Source: JAGQLF01 sp964635995
GTDB lineage: Bacteria > Patescibacteriota > Dojkabacteria > J137
Assembly (NCBI GenBank): GCA_964635995.1
Contig: CAZWRA010000023.1
Span: 1 to 22,494 of the forward strand
DNA: 22,494 nt
Direction of reading: 5' to 3'
A program made the position numbers and the translations under genes. Under the pieces are notes generated by a model, which did no database searches, was not told where the DNA came from, and saw only the letters and a program-made list of their open reading frames with translations. This document shows, piece by piece, positions 15,432-22,494 of the stretch; position 1 is the first letter of the stretch; the number at the start of each line of letters is the position of its first letter.

Positions 15432-16754
15432 TTACAAATTTGCATAATAATTTACCGATATATCATTAATTATTTTATTGCATTCATCTGCTGATAGATT
15501 AAGTGCCTCAAGGAGAATCCTCAGTGCAATAAATTTAGAAATTAGATATGCTTCAAACATATGGTCTTGATTGCGTCTTGCTTTACCATGTGCAATATCA
15601 TTTCGTAATTTTATAAGTATGTCTGATAAAGACTCATCATAATTAGCCCCGTGTTGTATTTTCATGCTTGAGGTGAAGCTACTGAATTTCCCATGCAACT
15701 CGTAGTTTGTACTATGAATATAACTGAGCAATTTATCTTTAAAGCTTGCTTCTGAAGGTCTCTTCTTTCTCGATAGTCTATCGATCACATATTTATAAGG
15801 CAGGTGAGCATAACCACTTTGATTGAATCTCTTTCCATATCTCTCAGTAAGTGAGTTATCAATTAAAGCCATAATATTGAAATATGAATTGTCTAGGTAT
15901 TGGGCTCTTTGGGCTAGATCACTTGAAAACAACCTAAAATTAAGCGAATTATTCTTATATACCTTCATCCAGTTTTCGCCTATTTTTTTCAGTAAATCTT
16001 CTTCTTTGGTAAGGGTAAAAATAGGGAATACTGTTATTTTTGGTTTCTCCTCATTCCTTCTTTTGTACTCAATTAATTTTATGGGGAATTGCTGATTTTC
16101 AACGTGAACATGTACATCTCTAGGTGTTCTGTACTTACTAGTTAAAAAGATTAGTAATTCCGATATATCTTGAATTGAATTAGTTATTGTCTTAATCCTT
16201 TGGGGTTTATGAAAGATTAGTTCAATATATGCATATTGCCCAAAAGTTTGGGAGCCACTGTTGAAATGAAGATCTCTAGTTCCATAATGAATTACTAAAT
16301 CATATAATTTGCCCTTCATCTCTACTTTGTTTGAGATAAGTTCTAAATTTATCTGAAGATTCTTGTTTTCTAGAACCTTATGATCACTTTTTAAAGGCAT
16401 GAAGAAATCCTTATCAAGTTCTTCCAAATGGAAACTTGTACTTTTAAAAACTTTCTTTTTATTTGATGTTATCTGCCCAATAAGAACTTTTTCAATTACA
16501 TAGGTATATTCTCTGTAATTACTATTTGTCCGTATTGAATCTCCTGCAGATCTTAGATTTATTAATGTGACTTGGTCCTGATTGCTGTCTTTTGTTGTCA
16601 CCTTAGTAATCTCTTGAGGAAAAAGTTTTCTATTACTATGTCCGTAGTAATGAAAGGTAATAGAAGGCTGAGTTGTTGTGATATCTAAAACACCGGTTAT
16701 AAAGCGTGTTCCTATTCTCCATTTACCTGTTATTACTCTTTCCTTTTCGCTCAT
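15432..16754 (-). CDS. ApeA-like HEPN anti-phage ribonuclease
   Basis: The 440 residues start with an ApeA N-terminal-type domain: GKWRIGTRFITGVLDI, then YVIEKVLIGQITSNKKK and FKSTSFHLEELDKDFF. They end in a helical HEPN domain carrying R-x4-H as RNDIAH (Arg384, His389), the catalytic motif of HEPN RNases. ApeA is a known single-gene anti-phage system thought to act by abortive RNA cleavage. Its ATG overlaps the hsdM stop by 4 nt, and it ends 5 nt before hsdS, so it is translationally embedded in the Type I operon. The frame is open and full-length. Assignment to ApeA is from motif recognition; a more general HEPN abortive-infection protein is the alternative. Confidence 0.75.
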   Translation of the reverse strand: MSEKERVITGKWRIGTRFITGVLDITTTQPSITFHYYGHSNRKLFPQEITKVTTKDSNQDQVTLINLRSAGDSIRTNSNYREYTYVIEKVLIGQITSNKKKVFKSTSFHLEELDKDFFMPLKSDHKVLENKNLQINLELISNKVEMKGKLYDLVIHYGTRDLHFNSGSQTFGQYAYIELIFHKPQRIKTITNSIQDISELLIFLTSKYRTPRDVHVHVENQQFPIKLIEYKRRNEEKPKITVFPIFTLTKEEDLLKKIGENWMKVYKNNSLNFRLFSSDLAQRAQYLDNSYFNIMALIDNSLTERYGKRFNQSGYAHLPYKYVIDRLSRKKRPSEASFKDKLLSYIHSTNYELHGKFSSFTSSMKIQHGANYDESLSDILIKLRNDIAHGKARRNQDHMFEAYLISKFIALRILLEALNLSADECNKIINDISVNYYANL

Positions 16755-17997
16755 AATTCTTTCTTAATCTCCTCAAGTAATTTCTGACTCTCAGTAAATG
16801 AGTCTTCCAGTTTCTTAATCAATTCAGCCGATGTAAATTCGATAACCTCTTCCTTTTTATTCGGGTTCTTAATATCCAGATTAAAGTCAGTTTTCTTCAA
16901 ATCCTCAATAGATACTTTCCAAGCCACTTCACTTTCTTGTCTGTTATTCCACCATTTCTTAATAGGTTCAAATTCTTCAAACTGAATAGGCTTTGTTTTG
17001 GAATATGATTTCTGTCCTTCTGGCAATGTATGCTCGTAATACCAAACCTCTTTTGTTGGTTCGCCCTTGGTGAAGAAAAGTAGATTAGTTGCAACAGTTG
17101 CATAAGGTGCAAATACTGAGTTTGGAAGCCCTTTTTAATCATTTCCTGTTCAATACCTCCGAATGGTGGATTGGTAACCACTACGTCAACTCTATCTTTT
17201 TGTGTAATGTCCCTTAGTGATACTGCAAGTGAATTGCCTCTCTGCACATTTATCGGTGCTTCTATCCCATGCAAAATCAAGTTGGTCATTACCAGCATAT
17301 GTGGCAGTGGCTTCTTCTCAGTGGCATAGATTGAATTTTGCAGTAACTTCTCATCTTCTTGAGTTTGCACCTGATTCGCTCTGATGTATTCAAGTGAATC
17401 GATTAAGAATCCTCCAGTACCACAAGCTGGATCTAAAATTTTATCTCCTAACTTCGGATCTACCATTTCTACAATGAACTTTGTAACAGCTCTAGGCGTG
17501 TAGTATTCGCCAGCATTACCCGCACTTTGTAAGTCTTTTAAAATCTTCTCGTAAATATCGTTAAAAATATGGGTGTGTTTACTATTATTGAAATCAATTT
17601 CATTATCAATCACATTGATAACCTGTCTCATCAATGTTCCAGACTTCATGTAGTTGTAGCTGTCTTGGAAGATTTCTTTCACGATGAATGCTCTTGGATC
17701 ATCCCCCTTTTGCCAGCTCATATTCTTTAGACCGGGGAATAGCTTTTCGTTAATAAAATTGACTAACTCATCACCAGTAATTCCTGTATCTTCTATCGCC
17801 CAGTTTCTCCATCTCAAACTTTCTGGGATTGGGGATTTGTACTTCGCATCTAGGAGTTCATACTCTCGCTCTTTGTCATCATAAATTTTGAGGAAAATCA
17901 TCCATGTAAGCTGAGAGATACGCTGTGCATCCCCATCAACTCCAGTATCTTTTCGCATTATGTTTTGAATTGTTTTGACTAGATTTGAGAGTGCCAT
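16751..17997 (-). pseudogene. hsdM: Type I restriction-modification methyltransferase subunit with an internal deletion
   Basis: N-terminal helical domain (MALSNLVKTIQNIMRK), SAM-binding DPACGTGGF (about 189-197) and catalytic NPPFGG (about 276-281) are in one frame to about 17130. The conserved block that should follow, about 70-80 residues around the usual DLFLxxIM...GGRAAVVLPDG, is missing. Sequence resumes in another frame as LPNSVFAPYATVATNLLFF, KGEPTKEVWYYEH and SKTKPIQFEEFEPIKKWWNN, to a TGA at 16751. The junction is near GGGCTTCC (about 17122-17130). The product would lack part of the catalytic domain and be frameshifted, so methylation should be lost unless the deletion is an assembly artefact. 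Confidence 0.85.
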
Positions 17998-17999
17998 AT

Positions 18000-20396
18000 T
18001 TATCTATAAGATTCTATATAAATTAATTGCTCCATTTCTTGTACCGCTTCTACATACTGTTGTTTACCGCCAAAGAAACTAATAATCTCGATTGGAGAGC
18101 CAAATTGATTAATCGGTTGTACTTTGAGTACTTCCATATCTTCCAGTGCTTTAATTCCCTCATCTGAGTATTTATCCAACAGTGCTTGTAAGACTTTTCT
18201 TGCCTCTTCACCGTATTTCTGAAAGTAGTTTCGCTTAACCACATTGTTGGCTCGTTCGCGTCTAGTTAGAGCTGGTTTATCAAAGGCAATATGTAAGATC
18301 ATGTCGAATGGGTCAAGTTCCTTGTCCACTTCTTTTTTGAGCTCTTCAAAGAAAATACCTTGTTCTTCTAACTCTTCGAGAATTGCTGATTTCTTCTCAG
18401 CCTCATTCCAATCGTTTAGAAATTGATTCAGTGTTTTATATCTACTAATAAAGATTTTCTTTGTATAACTCTTTAGTGATTCTGTGGTTAGCTTTCCATT
18501 TTCGTCGTAATACTGCACTGTCTCATTTAAGACCTCGACATTAACTCCATTAACATAGTATTTCTTAGGTTTTTCAGGAGCGTCATCAATTGAAACGTCC
18601 TGATCAGAGACTGTGTATTCAACATCAGCTGAGTCTTTTAGAAGCAGTGCTTCTTCTTGTGTGACTTGATATTCATCGTCAGTTGGAACGGTTATTTCGT
18701 CATCTTCAGTTTTCTCAGAATTACTAATTGCAGGTCCATCGAATGCTGGATCAGCAAATAATTTAGTCGCTTGTCTGAAATCCATAATAGTGAAGAAGTA
18801 TTTATCAAAGTCCGGATCAAGTCTAGTCCCACGACCAATAATCTGCTTGAACTCTGTCATCGAATTGATATTGGTATCTAATACAATCAGCTTGCAGGTT
18901 TTGGCATCAACACCTGTAGTAAGAAGTTTTGAGGTGGTTACTAACACTGGGTATTTTTGCTCTGGATCGATGAAGTTGTCTAGTTCATTCTTACCTTCTT
19001 CATTATCACCAGTTATTCGCATAACGTATTTTCTATTCTCTGCTGCTAGATCAGCATTTTCATTCATTAATGCTTGTCGCATGCGTTCAGCGTGAGCAAT
19101 ATCCACGCAAAAGATAATTGTTTTGGAGAATCGATCAGTATTTTTTAGAAATTCAGTGACTTTCTTGGCAACTGTTTCGGTACGCTCATCAATCACAATT
19201 CTACGGTCGAAATCTTTAATGTTGTATTCTTCGTCTGGAATTTCGTTGCCTTATTTATCAACTTGACCAGAGTATGTTCTAAAACCTTCTGCATCGGTAT
19301 CAAGTGTCACTCGGATTACTCTATATGGTGCTAAAAATCCGTCTTCAATTCCTTGTTTCAAAGAGTACGTATAGATGGGATCTCCAAAGTATTCGATATT
19401 GTCAGCACCAGTCTCCTGTTTTGGGGTGGCAGTCATACCTACCTGAGTTGCCGCATTGAAGTATTCCAAGATTTCACGCCATGCAGAATCATCTGCAGCA
19501 CTACCTCTATGAGCTTCATCAATTACGATTAAATCAAAAAAAATCTCGGGGAAATTTTTTATAAATTTTTTGCTCTTCTTCTGTGCCAGTAATGCTTTGG
19601 TATAAGCCAATAAAAATTTCGTAGGCTGAAAACTTCTGAATATTGAATTTACTTCTGTTAATCTTGGTCATCTTTCCCCCAAACGGAGAAAAGTCCCTAC
19701 GCATTGGATCCTCAACCAAAATATTTCTATCTGCAAAAAAAGAATTCGTTTCTTTTTCTTAGATTGCCATAGCCTCCACATGATTTGAAATGCTGTGTAG
19801 GTTTTGCCTGTACCAGTTGCCATTACGAGCAAAAGTCTGTCTCGACCCTTTGCAGCTGCTTCGACTGTTCTATTAATGGCAATCTCTTGATAGTATCTTG
19901 GGGTTTTACTTGTTGGTGAGTAGTAGTAGTCTTGAGTAACAACAGCTTCTTCTTCGGTAGTTAGCCCTTTCCAAATTTTATAACGTTGATAAAGCTCTTC
20001 TGGTGTTGGAAATTGTTGTAATGATAGCTCTCGCTCTATTGTGCCTTCTGTCGTTGCCCTATCATGTTCTATAAATCCATCACCATTACTAGAGTAAACA
20101 AATGGAATATCTAAAATTTCTGCATACTCTAGAGCTTGTTGCATGCCATCTCCCATACTGTGGTTATTATCCTTGGCCTCAACAATTGCTATTGGAAGAT
20201 TAGATTTATAGTAAAGAATATAGTCAGCCTTTTTGCCTTTCGCACGCTTTACAGTTTCGCCTTTTACAATGATTCTACCGTCAGTGAAGTGAACTTCCTC
20301 TCGTACCTGCTTTTGAATATTCCAACCAGCCTCTTGAATAGCTGGTGTAATAAACTTTGTGCGAATGTCTGTTTCGGATAGTTGTGATTTATTCAT
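18000..20396 (-). pseudogene. hsdR: Type I restriction subunit (EcoEI-type), one stop and two frameshifts
   Basis: About 799 codons, the usual length for EcoEI-type HsdR. Domains in order: nuclease (KKADYILYY then AIVEAK, the D...ExK site), helicase Walker A MATGTGKT, DEAHRG, MTATPK and QIIGRGTRL, then a C-terminal domain. Lesions: a frame change at seven A (19735-19741, plus strand) inside RILFL...RNIL; a compensating change at eight A (19536-19543) just before DLIVIDEAH; and an in-frame TAA at 19251-19253 between GQVDK and GNEIPDEEYN. The two frameshifts cancel. The enzyme would translocate and cut unmethylated DNA. It ends 2 nt before hsdM and starts 8 nt inside the regulator gene. Confidence 0.88.
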
Positions 20397-20601
20397 TTGT
20401 TAATTTAGTTAATAACTCATCTACTGACACTTCAAGTGCCATTGCTAACTTTTGCATTGTCTTAACTGTTGGATTCTCAACAGTTCCGTTCAATATCTTC
20501 AATAGAGTTGCGTATGGGATATCTGCTTTACGAGCCAACTCTTCCTGCGTCATGTCTTTCACTTTAATTAATTTTTTGATCTTATGTCCAATCGTCTCCA
20601 T
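20389..20601 (-). CDS. XRE-family HTH regulator of the Type I operon
   Basis: The 70-residue protein is a single lambda-repressor-like helix-turn-helix domain: MTQEELARKADIPYATLLKI, then NPTVKTMQKLAMALEVSVDE. Its end overlaps hsdR by 8 nt, making it the first gene of the operon. A perfect 14-bp palindrome (20627-20640) lies 26 nt upstream of its ATG, next to a TATA-rich -10 region. It is therefore probably an autorepressor controlling restriction and nuclease expression, analogous to C proteins of R-M systems. Confidence 0.88.
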   Translation of the reverse strand: METIGHKIKKLIKVKDMTQEELARKADIPYATLLKILNGTVENPTVKTMQKLAMALEVSVDELLTKLTNE

Positions 20602-20626
20602 TTTTTTGCTTAATGCTAATTTAATA

Positions 20627-20640
20627 GATTACTAGTAATC
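20627..20640 (-). promoter_or_regulatory. 14-bp palindromic operator of the defence operon
   Basis: GATTACTAGTAATC is a perfect palindrome. On the minus strand a TATA-rich stretch (TATTATATACC) lies directly upstream of it, so the palindrome would cover the transcription start of the XRE-hsd operon. The XRE protein encoded immediately downstream is the natural binder. The remainder of 20641-20750 shows no gene. Confidence 0.55.
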
Positions 20641-20750
20641 CTTGGTATATAATATAACAAATCAGGCTTAATTACCATGGGTCTCAAACGAAGGGGATTT
20701 CTTTTCTGCTAGAGCAGGATTAGGGTTTTCAAACTAAGATATTGAACGCA

Positions 20751-21367
20751 TTAACTCTTCTTAGATTTGAGATATTTTTGTGAAAGCCAGTTAAAATCTT
20801 TATCAAATTTTTCGGAATCAATTATTTTAGTATCTATCAAGTCTCGAATCACCTCTGAAATACTCTTACCCTCTTCTTTTCCAAGCCATTCAATAAATGC
20901 TTTCTGTTTAGGGCTCATCATGCCATTAAACCTTATAGATAGTAGTTTACTTTTCACTTCATTTATAAAGTTAAGCACAATAACTTCAAGCTCTTCTAGG
21001 GTTACATACTGACCACTGTAAAACAAGGGGTGCTTTATTGCTTTAGAATAATCTCTATGCTGAGATAGGCAAAGCACCGGCTTATTGTGAATAAGTGAGA
21101 GTGTAGCCTCATGACCTAATCTAAAAGTATCCATGCTTGCCTCAATTATAGCTGCGTCGGCCAGTTCAATCCCTCTGCTTACAAAAAGGTAGTGTATTTC
21201 TTCTTGGGTAATTCCTTTAGTTGCTTTTGGCTCCAGCAAATACTCATATTTATGAGATTGTGGTGAAATATACTCTATTGTGTTCGACTTTAAGATCTCT
21301 TCAAGTCTCAAATATGAATCTCCATATTCACTTCTACCTCTTTGTGAACCTGTAAAAAAATCTTCAT
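20751..21367 (-). CDS. DNPH1/RCL-like deoxynucleotide N-hydrolase fused to a ribbon-helix-helix domain
   Basis: The intact frame runs from a TTG at 21311, but the family's N-terminus lies upstream. From ATG 21367, adding one T to the seven-T run (21354-21360) gives MKIFFTGSQRGRSEYGDSYL, matching the YFxGSIRGGR motif of DNPH1/RCL. The core then has ADAAIIEASMDTFRLGHEAT, with the expected catalytic Glu, and NKPVLCLS. Such enzymes split deoxynucleoside 5'-monophosphates into base and deoxyribose phosphate. Residues about 125-165 of the open frame (LSIRFNGMMSPKQKAFIEWL, then SISEVIRDLID) look like a CopG-type ribbon-helix-helix DNA-binding domain, an unusual fusion. An 18-bp dyad sits 5 nt before the ATG. 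It may be a frameshifted but otherwise intact gene. Confidence 0.68.
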
Positions 21368-21372
21368 ATTAC

Positions 21373-21390
21373 TTATGTAACTATACATAA
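21373..21390 (-). promoter_or_regulatory. 18-bp dyad before the DNPH1-like gene (operator copy 1)
   Basis: TTATGTAACTATACATAA: arms TTATGTA and TACATAA are exact reverse complements around ACTA. It matches copy 2 (21497-21514) at 15 of 18 positions. It lies 5 nt upstream of the ATG at 21367, where bound protein would block transcription start or leader. Confidence 0.65.
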
Positions 21391-21491
21391 TTTTAACACA
21401 TTTTGATTTACTTGATGATAGATTTGTTGATAATAAATAGCCCTCATCTTTTATGGGTAAGTAAAATTAGCTTGATTTATATAAAAACAGA

Positions 21492-21497
21492 TATAAT
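21492..21497 (+). promoter_or_regulatory. -10 element for the adenylate-kinase-like genes
   Basis: Perfect TATAAT at 21492-21497, 21 nt before the ATG at 21519. No good -35 at 17 nt is visible (TTGATT at 21472 is too close). Its last base is the first base of operator copy 2, so binding there would occlude the promoter. Confidence 0.5.
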
Positions 21498-21514
21498 TAC
21501 GTAACGTTACATAA
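21497..21514 (+). promoter_or_regulatory. 18-bp dyad before the adenylate-kinase-like genes (operator copy 2)
   Basis: TTACGTAACGTTACATAA, with the perfect central palindrome GTAACGTTAC at 21501-21510. It shares 15 of 18 bases with copy 1. It overlaps the end of the -10 and ends 4 nt before the ATG at 21519. Confidence 0.65.
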
Positions 21515-21518
21515 CTTT

Positions 21519-22151
21519 ATGAAGTCAGAGATACTACTTACAAATGAAGAGAAAATAGAACTAGCAGATACCGTTTCTAGAATGAATATAATTCTAATTG
21601 GACCACCTGGTTCAGATAAGTCAACTTTTGTCAGAAGTTTAAGTGATCTTAGTAGTAATGTTCTGTATATATCCACTGGTGAAATAACAAGGAGGCGAAT
21701 TGCTGAAGGAGGAGAGATAGCCGAGAGAATAGAACAGCTGTATTTAACTGGACAGGCTTGGCCAGATGATTTTGTTGCTTCACTAGTATTGCCTGACCTG
21801 ATATCTGCAAAATCCCGTGGGTTTATATTAGATGGAATACCAAGGAAATTATCAGAGGTAGAGATGCTGGCAAAAATATTACAAGAAAATGAAATTAAAG
21901 TTGATTGGACTGTTAATTTGTTTAGTTCTTATGAGACTAGCCTAAGAAGGATTGAAGAGAGGATGTTAGCCGAAGGTCAAAGACCTGAGAATATGGATCA
22001 TTATCGAGTAAGGCTGGATATGTACTGGTCTGCTCTTCCTTTAATGCGAGAGGTGCTTGGATCTATGTCTGATCTTGTTGAATATGACACGGATCGAATT
22101 GATGCTGAGGGTGTTGTTCATGAGTTCTTAAACGAAGTAAAAGTTAAATAA
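21519..22151 (+). CDS. Adenylate-kinase-like NMP kinase with an altered P-loop
   Basis: The 210 residues have the adenylate kinase layout: P-loop IGPPGSDKST, YISTGEITRRR (NMP binding), FILDGIPR, and an Arg-rich region ending RPENMDHYRVRLDMYW. There is no zinc LID. The P-loop carries Asp33 where GxxGxGK requires Gly, next to Lys34, which should disturb phosphate binding. An N-terminal extension of 21 residues precedes the core. ATG 21582 (MNIILIG) is an alternative start, but the dyad/TATAAT placement favours 21519. It is divergent from the DNPH1-like gene and 17 nt upstream of a second, canonical kinase-like gene. It may be a regulatory or inactive paralogue. Confidence 0.8.
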   Translation: MKSEILLTNEEKIELADTVSRMNIILIGPPGSDKSTFVRSLSDLSSNVLYISTGEITRRRIAEGGEIAERIEQLYLTGQAWPDDFVASLVLPDLISAKSRGFILDGIPRKLSEVEMLAKILQENEIKVDWTVNLFSSYETSLRRIEERMLAEGQRPENMDHYRVRLDMYWSALPLMREVLGSMSDLVEYDTDRIDAEGVVHEFLNEVKVK

Positions 22152-22168
22152 ATATTAATAAAATAACT

Positions 22169-22494
22169 ATGAGTAAACTATATATATTTTTCGGTCCACC
22201 AGGATCTGGTAAAACTGCTCAAGCTCAAAAATTGAAAAATGAGCTCAAATATACTTATGTTTCTTGGGGAGATATAAGTCGAGAAATTGAATCTGGAAAA
22301 GGAAACTATAAGGAATATCAAGAGCTTGTAAAAGAAATAAACACTAGGCATTTACCTTTCCCAAAGGGTTTTGTAACAAATATACTTGAAAAAGAACTGT
22401 CAGAGTTAACTACAAATACTTCAAGTAACATAATAATAGATGGATATCCTAAAAGACTCGAGGAAGCAATAGAGTTGGAGAATTTGATGGTGAA
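22169..22494 (+). CDS. Second adenylate-kinase-like NMP kinase (partial, runs off window)
   Basis: ATG at 22169 opens 108 codons that continue past the edge. The N-terminus has a canonical P-loop FFGPPGSGKTAQ, then YVSWGDISREI in place of the usual STG(D/E)xxR segment, and IIIDGYPKRLEEA, corresponding to ILDGFPR. It follows the first kinase-like gene by 17 nt in the same direction, so both belong to one operon. Its own P-loop is intact, so catalysis is plausible. The C-terminal half is not visible. Confidence 0.8.
   Translation, partial: MSKLYIFFGPPGSGKTAQAQKLKNELKYTYVSWGDISREIESGKGNYKEYQELVKEINTRHLPFPKGFVTNILEKELSELTTNTSSNIIIDGYPKRLEEAIELENLMV

Noticed and set aside
18050..18244. Second minus-strand frame inside hsdR
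   Set aside because: It is an out-of-frame translation of the HsdR C-terminal domain with no independent features.
20602..20750. attR copy of the tRNA-Asp 3' end marking the right edge of the element
   Set aside because: No match to the tRNA-Asp T-arm or acceptor sequence is present there or elsewhere in the window.
1..22494. CRISPR array
   Set aside because: No regularly spaced direct repeats of 23-40 nt were found; repeats seen are short dyads or single inverted pairs.

Overview
The window is AT-rich bacterial DNA using the standard code (TAA, TAG and TGA all end real genes). Genes are compact and most starts have no visible Shine-Dalgarno. The mix of thrS, rplU-rpmA, a free-standing 23S-intervening-type four-helix-bundle gene and many small membrane proteins suggests a Candidate Phyla Radiation (Patescibacteria)-type genome. 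That placement is an inference; no rRNA is present to settle it.

Layout. 1-1296: a possible C-terminus of an upstream gene, then two paralogous small membrane-anchored proteins, the first broken and the second intact. 1297-1860: a four-helix-bundle (S23-type) gene flanked by inverted repeats. 1898-5640: housekeeping genes thrS, a membrane-anchored trypsin-like protease, rplU and rpmA, with three readable promoters and a strong terminator after rpmA. 5649-6351: tRNA-Leu(GAG) nested inside the two halves of a second leucine-type tRNA, a small ORF cut by a TAA, and tRNA-Asp(GUC).

6352-20640 is accessory DNA read leftward. Its left part (6641-11132) is phage-like: large serine recombinase, large and small terminase, and a ParB-like/DNA methyltransferase gene split by an in-frame TAA. 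No capsid, portal or tail gene is visible. Its right part (11222-20601) is one tightly packed defence operon: XRE regulator, hsdR, hsdM, an ApeA-like HEPN nuclease, hsdS, a RloC/PrrC-like AAA_13 anticodon-nuclease-type ATPase, and an unknown protein. hsdR, hsdM and the RloC-like gene are all disrupted as sequenced, while apeA and hsdS are open.

20751-22494: a DNPH1/RCL-like deoxynucleotide N-hydrolase fused to a C-terminal ribbon-helix-helix segment, diverging from two tandem adenylate-kinase-like genes. Two near-identical 18-bp dyads sit immediately upstream of the two divergent starts. This looks like a self-regulated nucleotide-metabolism module and is the best candidate here for an undescribed system.

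Broken frames recur: five in-frame TAA, one TGA, four frame changes at runs of seven or eight A/T, and one internal deletion. Real decay, slippage and sequencing or consensus error cannot be told apart from the sequence alone.
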